A DNA stretch of 64,000 nt from Lunularia cruciata. Lineage: Eukaryota; Streptophyta; Marchantiopsida; Lunulariales; Lunulariaceae. Where the stretch lies: positions 21,638,001 to 21,702,000 of the forward strand of contig OX419760.1 in NCBI GenBank assembly GCA_948567375.1. The letters are read 5' to 3'. The notes under the pieces are model-generated. The model did no database searches and was not told the origin of the DNA. It was given only the letters and a program-made list of their open reading frames with translations. Position numbers and translations under genes: made by a program. Positions 21,635 to 33,279 of the stretch are shown one piece after another. Each line of letters starts with the position of its first letter. Position 1 is the stretch's first letter.

Positions 21635-22570
21635 TGTAAGAGACCGAGATCAAGAGTAGATAGGAGAATGAAAGCTCACACTGGGACACTTGAATGAGGG
21701 AAACTCCAAATACCTAGCATGAGCTTTGGCTCTAGTATTTATAGGGAGCATAAAAGGCTCTTGAGAAGCTCCTCAAGAAGCCTCCTTGAACCACCTTGTA
21801 CTGCAAGCCAAGTTAACCAAGAAATTTCTCAAGAAGCTTCCTTCTAGAAGCCGCCTACTTGGCTTGTGTAATACCAAGAGCTAACCATATGATGTTAATG
21901 TGAAATTTGGTTCGGTAACATCTGGAATGATGTTATACATGATGGACAAAATAGATCAGATAGAAGTATCACTAAAAGGGTACTTCTACTAATAGGGCAG
22001 AAACCAAAATAGACTTGAAAATGTGCAAATTCCACCCCCCCCTAATAAAGGTAGGGTTGGTCTTCCCTCCCCTTTGTTTTTTCTTGTTGAGAGGTTTCCA
22101 ATGGTACCTCACCCATGTGATTTTGAGATTCCTATAAGAAGATTCCCCAAAAGATTCTATCCAATCAAAGCTTGTTAACTAACCAGATAGGATCAAGACC
22201 GACATGCTATCCATCCAAGTAAGTAATCCAAGGGTGGAGCTTGCTGACATGTCACCTATCTATGTGCCTAATCCTATGGTGGAGCTTCCTTGGAGAAGAT
22301 CCTCTTGATCTGTATTATAAAGAGAAGGTACTCCTTTGGGGCATCGGATGATTGAGTGTGAAACTTGTATTTTCTCTCTTCTCTTGTCTTTGGAGTATTA
22401 AAGCTTGCAAACTAAACTAGTTGGAAGTTTCTAGAAGCTACTTACTTGGGGTGCAAGCTAAACTAACCAAGAAGCTTCTTAGATACTTCTAGAATATTCT
22501 AGGCTAATTTGTCCTATTTGTTATTTTGTTCGCATTGACTAACTTTGTTGATGAACTCCATATTGTTACA
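21635..22570 (-). repeat. Family-1 (chromovirus) solo LTR, inverted, itself interrupted
   Basis: The right end (CCATATTGTTACA, 22570) is the complement of TGTAACAATATGG. The left part contains the complement of the TATA-box region and the GAA/TTC palindromes. Removing the family-2 LTR inside it (21867-22402 plus duplication) leaves about 395 bp, agreeing with the 405-bp LTR at 19486. No internal domain follows, so it is a solo LTR. Confidence 0.75.
21867..22402 (+). repeat. Family-2 solo LTR copy B, nested
   Basis: Starts TGTAATACCAAGAGC and ends GAGTATTAAA (terminal CA mutated). It is flanked by a perfect 5-bp target duplication GCTTG (21862-21866 and 22403-22407). It lies inside the inverted family-1 LTR and is the youngest layer of the pile at this point. 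Confidence 0.8.
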
Positions 22571-23030
22571 ATAAGGCAAGAGCCAAAAATATACTAAAAG
22601 CTTTAGAGCTAATTTTGGAAGCCTAAATAGATGGATTAAGCCTTAAAATTATGTGAATTCCTCCTCCCTAAAGGAAAGGCTAGCCTTCCCTCCCCTAAGT
22701 TTGTCTCGTCAAGAACTTTTAAATGGTACCTCACTAATGCGATTTGGAGATTCCTATAGGAAGATTCTCTAAATATTCCCTTTGATCAAATATGGTTTTA
22801 CCAACCAGATAGGATCATGACCAACATGTCACCCATGCATGCAAACAATCTAAAGGCATAGCTCGCTTATAGATCATCAATCCATGTACTTGATCCAAGG
22901 GTGGAGCTTCCTATGGTGGTGTCTCCTTTGCTATATAATACAATCAAGGTGCTCCTTTGGGCATATGAGGTTGAGTGTGAAATTGTGTGTTTCTTGTCAG
23001 GTCTCCTATCCTTGGAAGATTACACTTCTT

Positions 23031-23310
23031 CAAATATCCAACTTTGAGGAGTATTGTGCTCCATTCAATTGATTCAACAAGTCATCAATTTGAGGTAAGC
23101 AATATGCATTCTTCACAGATTTTCTATTAAGATCATGATAATCAATATAAAATCAAAATCTTCCATCCTACTTTGGTACCAATGGTAAAAAATTTCCCCA
23201 AGGAGATGTACTATGATGTATAAAATACTTCTCCAACAACTTAGTCAATGTATTCAAAGTTCTTCTAACTCCTTGGGTGAAAAATGATAGATTGGTCTAC
23301 TCACTAGAGT
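23031..23310 (-). pseudogene. Ty3/gypsy reverse transcriptase, N-terminal part
   Basis: Minus-strand blocks: RPIYHFSPKELEEL, then in shifting frames a loop ending SPWG, FYIDYHDLNRKSVKNAY, LPQIDDLLNQLNGAQYSSKLDI. These are the standard blocks from the start of gypsy RT up to just before the catalytic YxDD region. Stops and frameshifts are present. The sequence stops at the edge of LTR copy C. Confidence 0.8.
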
Positions 23311-24009
23311 ACTACTTGGAAATAAATCAGTCTTGAAGTGCATACCTTAATCAGAGTGTAACCTTTCTATAAGATCATCCAAAATCATATTTGCAAATTC
23401 CTAAACCATCTTATCAACCATCATTCTTTGAGGTTTCTTATATTCATTAGATTCTCCTTAATGACCATAAGCTTGATCCATATAGTAAAAATAAGAATAT
23501 CTCCTCCAATGCTTGTTCTACAATTGCTACATTGACAACCTTCTTATCTTGGGATTGATTATTCTTTTGTGTCTTCCTTAGAGGTGCCAAATAACCAAAT
23601 CAATAATCTAAACTTTGGTATTCTTGAATTTTTTATTAGGTCTAGTCAAATTGAACTCTATGATGTTTTACATTATAGAGTTTAATTTGACTCCATGATG
23701 TTCAAGTGACAAAAAGCCTTCAATATAAGAGAGTTCTTTAAATATTCCTTCCCAATCCTTAATGTTACAAGATGTGAGGTATGGAATAAAAAACTCTTTC
23801 TATTATCTACATCATCAATTTGCTACCTAATTTTATTTTAATAGAGATATCTTATTTCTTTACTAATTGCATGGACATACAATTAATAAATGACCAATGC
23901 ACACTCAAGTTGACCAAAATCCTCACAAATCAACAAAAATCCTACAAAATATCATACTTCTCAAGTATATTAAATTTGTATACATCAAGTTTTCAATCCT
24001 ATTTTGTTA

Positions 24010-24757
24010 TCTTTTGAGGACAGGAGACCTAAGGAGAAACATAGAAGAAAAAATACACAATTTCACACTCAATCTTTGATGCCCCAAAGGAGCAACTTGA
24101 TTGTATTATATAGCAAAAGGGAACTCCTTGAAGGAAGCTCCACCCTTGGATAAAATATATGGATTGGTGAACTATAAGTGATTTCCACTCAGATTGGTAG
24201 CATGCATGGGTGAAATGTCGGTTCTGATCCTATCTGGTTGGTCAAACTATATTTGACCAAAAGGAATCTTAGAGAATATTCCTATAGGAATCCTCCAAAT
24301 TGCATGGGTGAGGTACCATTGGAAAGCCCTTGACAAGATAAACCAAGGAGGAGGGAAGTCCAACCTTTTCTTCCATTGGATGGGGAGGGATCTACACATT
24401 TTCAAGGCATAATTCATCTGTTTAGACCTTAGAAATTGGCTCTGAAGTTTCTAGGGTATTTTTGGCTCCTACCCTATTAGTAGAAGTCCTCTTTTGGTGA
24501 CATCTCTATTTGAACTACCTATCCAATCATGCATAACATCCTTCGAGATGTTACCAAGCCAATTTCCATCTCTAGATAATATGTATAGCGTTTGGTATTA
24601 CAAATTCAAGCTATTTTTAACTCTTGCCCTATTAGTAGAAGTAATATTTTGGTGACACCTCTATCTGATCTACCTAGCCCATCATACATAACATCCTTCT
24701 AGATATTACAAAGCTAATTTTCAACTCTAGATGATATGTCTAGGTATTGGTATTACA
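24010..24757 (-). repeat. Family-2 LTR copy D
   Basis: Shares with the solo LTR at 28275 the blocks AGGAGACCTAA, GCCCCAAAGGAGCA, CCTATCTGGTTGGTCAAAC, GGGTGAGGTACCATTGGAAA and a GGTATTACA end (24757). The TGTAATACTC end is missing. As in copy A, a tandem duplication near the GGTATTACA end adds a second copy of that end (first at 24602). It lies within the minus-strand gypsy element. Confidence 0.75.
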
Positions 24758-25369
24758 TATTTGAACAAAGTAGTTTCCAATAAGTGGCTTGATATCTCCT
24801 ATTGAGACTCTTTGTTTCCTTGATCTTCATGCTCCAAGAACTCCATTTGGAAAATAGGTCAAGGTCATTCATTTCTAGTTGAACTTTCAACAATATAGTG
24901 TCCAATTTGATGACAAAAAAGCAAGCACCATTTTTTCACAATCATCATTGATCTACCATACCAAGTGGTCTCCATTAGATGGTATCAATTTCCATTGGTA
25001 CCGGCTCTTCCACTCATGCTTGGTTTGTTTTCAAGTTTTGTGGAGGTCTAAGTCAAGACCAAGTTGTGGTAAACAAAGTTCAATCAAAATCAAATTTCAA
25101 TCAATCATAAAAAATCAAAGTTCTCAATCATTTGCATAGTTTCTTCTAGATGCTTTAGTTTGCACATGGTTGCTTTTAATTTGGTGTAAAATTTCAATTC
25201 TCTTACAAATCAATCCATGGCTTTGCCTTCATGTATGTTTGGAATCAACATTTCTTGGTGTTTTAGAATTGTGAAATATAAAACCTACTTGCCCCAATTC
25301 TTTTAGTCAATCTTGTATAGCCTATGTAGCATTCATGTCTTAGAATCTCCTCATGATTTCACTCTTGAA

Positions 25370-25560
25370 GACTTCTATGTTTAAATTGGAGCAACAAATT
25401 GCCATTGAGTCTGCCCTATTTAGAATTGCCACCATAATTTTACCGCTCTATCTATTTGATTTGAAGCCAAGAGGATTTATCTCTAATCACCAAAAAGATT
25501 TGTAGCTTTAAAGTATTGCTCACAATCAAAGTCAAAGTTCTCCACTGCACTTGGTCAATT
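25370..25560 (-). pseudogene. Retrotransposon gag fragment
   Basis: Minus strand reads VENFDFDCEQYFKATNLFGD, a stop, ILLASNQIDRAVKLWWQF. This is the capsid (Retrotrans_gag) signature of Ty3/gypsy elements: an EQYF block followed by A-x-x-x-L-x-G-x-A-x-x-WW. Several stops. It sits between the 5' LTR at 25994 and the RT at 23.3 kb, as expected. Confidence 0.7.
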
Positions 25561-25993
25561 CTTACTCTTGAAATGGTTTAGGCTTAGGAAACAACATACA
25601 ATCTTCTTCCTCTTGGAAATTTTCTCTCTTTATTTGCTATTGACCATCATGATCTCTGTCTTCCAACAATCAAGTAAGATCTTAATTTGTTGTTACATAA
25701 GAATGATAACTTGTGGCATTATTGACATAATTTCTCACTATTAAACTACACTCTTATAACTAAATAAATAAACACATAGGTGCACACATCCACCACTCCC
25801 CAAAAGTTAGAATTAGAAGGATTAATGGTTGATCCCACAAGGTGATCATGTTCAAAAAGTTATGACCAAAACATGAAATGATGAATTGGTTGAAGTGATG
25901 TTTTGGTAGTACATGTATATGGAAATCACCCAATGGTTCAATAGAGTTGGTGGTCCATAAATACCATCCAGCTTATTATTGCTCTAATATTAA

Positions 25994-26411
25994 TATAAAA
26001 GAACAAGGAGAGAAATAGGAGGATAGAAGATCATATTATAGTTCTCAAATGAGGGAAAATTTGAATGCCAAGCATGAGCTTGGGCCTAGTATCCAGAGGG
26101 AGGTAATACAAGACTAACACATAGCTTCCAAGGAATCCTCCCTCTAAATATTGCCTTCTTGGAGTGCAAGCTAAGCTAACAATAAAGTTGATGTACAAGT
26201 TACTCAATCTTTAGAAATTTTCTAGAAGCTTTTCATCGAGCAGATTCCTTGGAGCTTCTGAATTATTTTAACAATAAATTTAGTAGATTTTTCTATAATA
26301 TTCTTATTATTTCTATGTGTATGCTAGTTCTAAATCTGTTTAGCTATATTTATTTTATTTTGCTAACTCATTAGATTCTCTTAACTTGTTTGCTAAAGTC
26401 ATATTGTTATA
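25994..26411 (-). repeat. Family-1 LTR (5' LTR of the minus-strand gypsy half)
   Basis: Left end TATAAAAGAACAAGGAGAG and right end ATGACTTTAGC/ATATTGTTATA (read on the appropriate strand) align with the ends of 19486-19890. A conserved TCAAATGAGGGAAAATTTG...CATGAGCTT block is also shared. It is more AT-rich and more diverged than the other copies, and its terminal TG has changed to TA. Confidence 0.7.
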
Positions 26412-28269
26412 ATTTTAATCTCTATGGTTATGCAATACCTTGTGGTATGAATCATAAAAAGAATTTGGTGATCATCCTTAATATGTTTTTAGCTTAAATG
26501 TGGTTCTCACAATCAAATAAAATTTGTACACTTCTTTTACAAAGGTCTTTTTATATGAATTTGGCTTAGAAAATTGACACAAACAAATTTTACTTCTTCT
26601 CTAAATGCCCTTTGTTCTACTTGTGGTTGGGCATGTGCCTTTAACTCTTGTGTGAGATGCTCAATTTATAACTACATTGCCTAAATTATTATTTTATTTA
26701 TTATATCTCTCATTTTTATTACTATCAATGAGGAGAAATCAATAGCTTGTAAAAAATTATCACTTACAATGTAAGTGACAACTAGAAGCACTCAAGAATC
26801 ATTTGACATGAGGATAGTATCTTAATAACTTTGACTAACACAAGATTCTACAAATTAATATAAATGGTGCTCACATATCATGTGGATGCATAGAACTGTT
26901 ACTCGATGACATGAATCATCTATTTATTCAATATTTTTGCAATAAAAATCATTTTCAAAAAGAGAAATCAATATCCAAGTCACATTTTCATAACCAATTT
27001 CCAATTCAAACATAAATGATAAACAAAAGAACTAAACTTTGCAATAAAGATAGTATCTAAAGAAGGTCTAACTAAAATAGGAAAATAATATCGATGGTAC
27101 TTGAGCATCATATAGACTCAAAGACCCAATAATTAAACCAAGGTTACTAAGAAAGATCATTGATCTCATTCATACATTGATATTGATTCCAATGTAGAAG
27201 ACAGGAATCCAAGAGAAAAAATAGCAAGGATAAAAAAGTAGTCTATAGTCTAAGTGAACTCCAAGTGGGAAAGATGGCTTAAAGGCCTTGTTATCTTTAC
27301 TTGAAGTGGGTATAGGCTAACTTCTTATCAAAATATGCTATGAACTTTGCAAGAAGTTAATGGTTAATGTAGTGCACATATTTTCACAAAATTTGTTCTT
27401 TTTTTTAATTCCACTCCTATTTGTAAACATATGACAGAATAGTTTAGGAAGGAAAACTTCTTATGGAAGTATCTTTTGGAGTTATGCCTATTTATTTAAA
27501 GGTACAAATGGAAGAAGTACAAATCATAAGGCATTTGGATGAAAGGATGCCAAAGAAGTTAACCCAAAGGGTGGTTGGAGGCAAAGAACTAAATTTCAAG
27601 TACCTTTGTATTCAAACATCATACACAAAAATGAATGTGACACCACCTAGATCAAGAATTGCTACCAGACTATTTGCTATATGGATATTATTTGCATGTT
27701 GCAAGTGTTTTGCATGTGTGAAGAAAAATTATTTACCAAGAACCTATGACGTGTAGGGAAAGACTACTCATTGTCCATCAAGGGCTTTGCATGTATGGAG
27801 AAGGAGTGCTCACCAAATACTCAATCATTGAAGAATGATTGAAGAATTTGACTATAAAACCAAGTGCACACTAATCATTTGAAAATGTGAGTGGCTTTTA
27901 ATTTTGGGTCCTAGCAAGCCGTTGCAGTTCTCAAAAAATTTGTAGTTCTTATAGCATCTGGAGTTGTATTGCCTTTGAACCCTCTCTAGATTTGATAGGA
28001 AACATGTTGTTTTCTTAAGGAAATCTTAGAAATATCCCCAAAGCACTTCTAATTAGTCTAATAGTAAAAAATGATGATCCATTATAGAATTGAGATAATC
28101 TAGAGCAAGCATCTAAGATTCTTCCTTTGGGATTAGGAGTTAAGTGACTTCACAATCATCCATGAGATGAAGGAGAACAAAGAGAAAACTACAATGGACC
28201 TAAGGGGAAACCTATTCAATTAGACCAAAGAGCACTAGAAGATGATGCTTGGACCAGATGTAGCATTGA
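26412..28269. other. AT-rich, no gene recognised
   Basis: Only short frames (the longest about 97 codons at 27463, without family motifs). It probably belongs to the decayed sequence that received the solo LTR at 28275. No RNA gene is seen. Confidence 0.35.
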
Positions 28270-28274
28270 CAAGG

Positions 28275-28870
28275 TGTAATACTCTGAGGATAGGAGACCT
28301 AAAGAGAAACACACCATGAGAAAAACACACTTTCACCGTCAAAGTCCAATGCCCCAAAGGAGCACCTTCTCTTTATTATATAGACAAAGAGGATCTCCTC
28401 CAAGGAAGCTCTACCATAGGATTAGGCACACTGATAGGTGACATGTCAGCAAGCTCCACCCTTGGATTACGTACCTCAATGGGTGACATGTTGGCTCTGG
28501 TCTTATGTGGTTGGTCAAACAAGCTTTGACCGGAATAAATCTTTTAGGGAATCTTCTTATAAAAAGCTCAGAATCACATGGGTGAGGTACCATTGGAAAA
28601 CTCTCAACAAGACAAACCAGGGGGGGAGGAAAGGCCAGCCTATCCTTTTTTGGAAGGAGTTGGCACATTTTTTAGGTCTAATTCATCCGTTTAGGCCTCC
28701 AAAATTGCCTTCAAAGATTTCAAGCATATTTTGATTCCTACTATATTAGTAGAAGTCCCCTTTTGGTGATACCTCTTTCTGATCTATTTTGACCATCATG
28801 TATAACATCATTCTAGTGTTACCAAGCCAAATCTCACATCTAGATCATATGGGTAGCTCTTGGTATTACA
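28275..28870 (-). repeat. Family-2 solo LTR copy E with perfect target duplication
   Basis: 596 bp from TGTAATACTC to TTGGTATTACA, flanked on both sides by CAAGG (28270-28274 and 28871-28875). It is the best-defined copy of the family and sets its length and ends. The absence of internal sequence means it arose by recombination between the two LTRs of a full element. Confidence 0.9.
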
Positions 28871-28875
28871 CAAGG

Positions 28876-30640
28876 GCCATGATAATGGAAATTTTTTTTG
28901 TAGTAAAGGCATTGACCAAAGATATCAAGCAACCTTTGTAAACAAGCGGTCTAAGAATAATGGATCAAAGGTGGGTAGTTACAAAGAGCTAGCCCAAAGA
29001 GCAATTATACAGGCAATTATGAAGTTGTTCAAGCCAAAGAGAACAAGTTATCTTGCCAAGAATCAAGTTGTTTTGGTTTTGTACATGTACCAAGAAGAAC
29101 ATGTCAATTAGGCAAGCATGTTCTAGTTTTATGCAAGGAGTCTACAAAAATAATTTGAAGAAGATGGTGGAGCTACCTACATAGCCCCATTTGCTATACA
29201 TTTCTATATGGGGCTAATTCTTTTATTGAAAAAAGAGCACAAGAAGTTTTCCAACTATTTCCATTCAGTAGAGTACTTTACCTCACAACCCAAAGGTAAG
29301 TTGTTAATCAAGAAGTACCATGTAGAAGATGCAAAGTATGCTAAAACTGGGGAGTTTGTACCAATGGAGGAAGGAACTAATCCAAAGATGACCAAGAGGA
29401 AGCATGTAATCACTTAAAAGCCACAATGACCAACCAAGAGGTTGAGATCAAATCTGCAAATGATTGATGTGTCATCATATGAAGGAGAGACCAAAGATTT
29501 CAAGGAGAAGGAGGAAGAAGAAGAAGAAGAAGAAGAAGAAGAAGAAGAAGAAGAAGAAGAGTCCAAGTATGCTCAATCTTCTCCAAACCTTGAGCAAAAT
29601 GTGTACTGAGAGGAAGAGACAAAGGTGCAAGGAGAGACAATGAATTAGGCAAAAGAACACTTTAACCCCAACCAAGAAGTGAGTGTTCAAGAAGAAAATT
29701 TTGTGAACACCAAAGACCACCTAGATGAAGAAATTTGGCCAAAAAAATCAACAAGAAGCCAAAGGATCCACAACCCAAAGAAGAAGGGGAAGTAGAAGAG
29801 AAAGCCAAAGACCTTCCAATGAAAGTGTAGGCTGGAGTAGGAGAAGGATCAGTTCAAGAAACCCAAGTGCCTATGAAGGATGGGGCTTACTTCATCATAC
29901 ATTCAATGGGAGAAACATAACAATTAACTAGGCTTCTACTACCAAAGTACCAAGAAGTCTACTCGTTTGTGGTGGATTATGCTACTTGGATTTGTAGGCT
30001 GCATAAATTAATCTACACTCAAAATGCCAAGGAGGACCAGCCAAAGAAGGAGAAATCCAAGGTCCAAAACCTATTTAAAGAAGACAAAAGGAAGGTAAAT
30101 GCACCTGGCCAAAATTGAAGGTTCCAATAGTTCCAAATTATAAAGTATAATTTAGAACTAAAGAGGAAAATACCTCCCTTGTATTAGATTGCAACCAAGG
30201 AGAAAAAAAACTACATGGGGGATTGAAAGCACTTCAACTCAAGCAAAAGCAAAAGCAGCTTGGGTATGATGAAAAATTGAAGGCTAAAGACAAAGAGTGG
30301 TGACTATTTACAAATAATTGGAGACTTCTAAGACTCACTTAGTATCCTTGGAGACATTAGATCAATCTCAAATGTTGGAAGAAGCAAAGACTATGATCCA
30401 ACACTTGGAACAAGAGAAATGGAAGGCAATCCAATAGAAAAAGGAGGTCAAAGACCACTTTGTAAGTATGTTGGAGGAAGTAGGAAAAATGAAGGCAACA
30501 AGGCAAAACTCCACAAACTTAAGTTGCATGTTTAAAAGTTAGAAAGGAAGACATATGAAGAAGAGAAGATAGACCAATTAATTTTTAAGCTTAGTGAGAA
30601 TCAAATAGGAAATTCATAGGAACTTGTGATACCTATCTGT
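28876..30640 (+). pseudogene. Decayed long hydrophilic ORF, type not recognised
   Basis: A mostly plus-strand reading with many stops: KELAQRAIIQAIMKLFKPK, IAPFAIHFYMGLILLLKKEH, KFSNYFHSVEYF, GKLLIKKYHVEDAKYAKTGE, then a poly-Glu tract and Lys/Glu-rich coiled-coil-like sequence to about 30.6 kb. The solo LTR at 28275 appears to have landed inside it. Probably transposon gag-like or host-derived. I cannot name a family. Confidence 0.4.
29512..29561 (+). repeat. (GAA)n microsatellite encoding poly-Glu
   Basis: About 50 bp of GAA repeats, read as a run of Glu in the same frame as the decayed ORF on either side (…DVSSYEGETKDF before, ESKYAQSSPNLEQNVY after). On the other strand it gives a meaningless Phe run. 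Confidence 0.9.
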
Positions 30641-30649
30641 TGGAGATAG

Positions 30650-33270
30650 CCGGATCTATGCAATAGACCAAACTTCTCTTTACAAATTTTAAGGGTGAAG
30701 AAAGTTCTTTGAATTAGAATCTTTTGTCTAAAGACGCTTTGTTGAAAGAAAGTTCTTTGTAGTTGTAGGACATTTGGAGTAAGAATTTATCCAAATACGT
30801 TGGTAGTTGTAGATATGTTTGGAGAGGAAGGCCTTGGGAGTTGTATAGATCTTTGTAGTTGTACATACATTCGGAGTTGTAAGTCCAAAGGAGTGTAAGT
30901 TCAATTTGTGAAGACCTAACACCTTCCCTAACATATGTAAGGTGCCCAATTAACTTACATGTAATTAGGATAAGATGTGACTATAATCCTAAGTGTGTGA
31001 TGTAGGTAGAGATAGAAAATTTCCAAGAATCTACTTAATTATTACATCACTTTGGAGCAAAGCAAAATTGTACTTAAAGCTTCAACCAAAAGATACTTGG
31101 GTTCACTTTTTGCAAGCAAGGTTCAACAATAGGACTCTAAGTTCTTTAATAATATTACAATAATAGGAGTTCATTTTAATTATATCACAATAAAAAATTT
31201 TATTTTGAGTAGTGGTGAATGCTTGTGTTGAGTAGTTGTTAGGAACTTTATAGCAAAGTCACAATTGCTAGAGTGCAAGAAGAAATATTTGTGCTTGATC
31301 ATAATGTCTGATTACTATGAGATCCAAAGGAGCAAATGCATTTTGGAGTCAAGTCTGATTTTGAGCATTGAGAATACAATGGAATTGAAGGGCAAAGACA
31401 TTTCAAGTTGTGCCTTTGGGGAGGGTAATACCCAACCTTTAGAGTCAAAGTCTTTGGAGTGAAAGGGGCTTATGAGTAAAGTGAATCATCACCTTCAAGG
31501 TTAATTTGGAACCTATTGTAGTGAAAGTGATTTTTTGTTTTCACTCTTTTGTAGTGTGCCACAGGGGGTGATACTAATCATTTTTGTGGAGTAGTTTGTA
31601 ACAAAGAGGTTACATAAGAAATAATAAACAAACTGCAACTAAATGACACTTCTCTTCATTTCTAGTCATCTTTTAATTGTATCCTCAAAGGGAAGACCTT
31701 TTATTACCAATTTTACTGATATTTTTTTCAAATTTAAGTCACTTCAACTAATTTGTAACTTGTGGATGTTCTTAGGTACCTTTCAAAGTTCCTTGATGAG
31801 ATTTCTTAGTTGCTTTACAAAGTATTACTTAGAATACATAATAATGTATATGCAAACATTCCTCCAATCATTTTGGTAAATTCCCATACTATTTTGGTAA
31901 ATTCCCATTAAAAAAAAGCTTATATAAATAGAAATATAGAATTTAGAGTATTCACTCTTAAACTAATGCTTACTTATAATACATTTTGATGTAATTCTAT
32001 GTTGTCTAGTATTTATGTTGATCCAATTGCATGGAAATGATGTGAGGAAGAAGAGACTTAAACAACATTTAAAATTGCTATAAATTTTATATTTATAATT
32101 AATATTTTATTAAATTAAATTTATTTTATATAAATAATAGTGATTTTTAGCTAGGTATAAAGCTCATATGTTATCTTCAGATGATTTTGTTTGAAAACCA
32201 TTCAAAGAGAATATGGGTGAAAACAAATTGGAAGTTTTCCAAATATAGTAAAATTAATTTGTAGATTTATACTTATGCATGTGAAGTAAGGATAATATAT
32301 GTACTTATATTTGTACGTCTAGAGTCATGGTATGTTTTTTAATGTATATTATTCATCTTAAATAAGATGGATTGCAAATTTGAATTCATAATTCAAATTA
32401 GCATTGTTACATATAATATTCTATTTTTACTGAAATTTATGTGATTTATTATTTTTATAGCAGCTAGGTAAGTTAGACATATAATATTAGAACATTGGAT
32501 AAGAATATTGGTAGGTTTATAACTTTTATCCTCGATTCAATCCATTTAGTGATAGTAAATGTACGTACTTCATGTTATAACTTACGTGTAGTGGATTCTA
32601 AGTTTGCTTTGATATAAAATTAGCCTTCTTTATGCATTATATTTAATTTGATCTTTAATTAGTATGGCTTGTTATTTTTTTGAATAGTTAGGCGAGACCA
32701 GCAGTTAAGAAACTGATGGATTCATCCTTCTTCTTCTCATTTTTTATTTTATGAATTATGGTGGACCATAAGTCTACTTTTGCCTCCTCCACTCAACCCT
32801 CTCTACCATACCATACTAGATGAGCAGTTGGATGACCATGCAATGTACGGGATAGTGTCCGTCATGAATCTCAAGGATTATACTCGTAACTTATTAAGAT
32901 CAATGCTCTTTAGACTTTTACTAAGAGATTGTTTATTTTTATTTTTATGTATCTACAAAAATCAGATATTTATGTTTATGACTTACTTAGTTTGCGGTGT
33001 ATTATTTAATCTCACAATTTAATTCAATCCAATGAGAAATGATATATTTATTAAAGTTTTCATATATTAAGAGGCGAACAAATAAATAAATGAGACTAAA
33101 ATGAAGAGATTATGTCTTTGATTTCATTATATTTAGAAACGGTTTTACTATCTAACATGATGAACCTACGAATTTATTTGTGAAATATTTATAATTATAT
33201 GATAATTTAATGATTATATAATTTTTATTATTAAATTCGATTGTGGATGCATATGTTTTTACCCATTGTC
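30650..33270. other. AT-rich, no gene recognised
   Basis: Between 30730 and 30900 a loose direct repetition of GTTGTAG/GGAGTTGTA-type words is visible. The remainder is very AT-rich with short frames only. No transposon protein motif is seen on either strand. Confidence 0.35.
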
Positions 33271-33279
33271 ATTCTACTC

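Larger units (their letters stand above)
21580..23024 (+). mobile_element. Family-2 LTR copy C, interrupted by a family-1 LTR
   Basis: Pieces 21580-21634 and 22571-23024 together form a plus-strand family-2 LTR lacking its first bases. Its right end reads CCTATCCTTGGAAGATTACA (23024), matching the GAGTATTACA end of other copies. The reading breaks exactly where a family-1 LTR sits, flanked by ATAGG and ATAAG, a 5-bp duplication with one change. Its right edge abuts the reverse-transcriptase remnant that starts at 23031, so copy C itself landed in that gene. Confidence 0.7.
23025..26411 (-). mobile_element. 5' half of a Ty3/gypsy element (family 1), minus strand
   Basis: Reading right to left: LTR (26411-25994), a ruined primer-binding site next to it (TATTAGAGCA on the minus strand), gag near 25.4-25.56 kb, and reverse transcriptase at 23.3-23.03 kb. 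RNase H, integrase and the other LTR are missing. A family-2 LTR (24010-24757) interrupts it and another cuts off its RT at 23024. The LTR is clearly related to the one at 19486. Confidence 0.75.

Noticed and set aside
29475-29720. Minus-strand frame with a long Phe run
   Set aside because: Produced by the (GAA)n microsatellite read on the wrong strand; the plus-strand Glu reading is continuous with the surrounding remnant.
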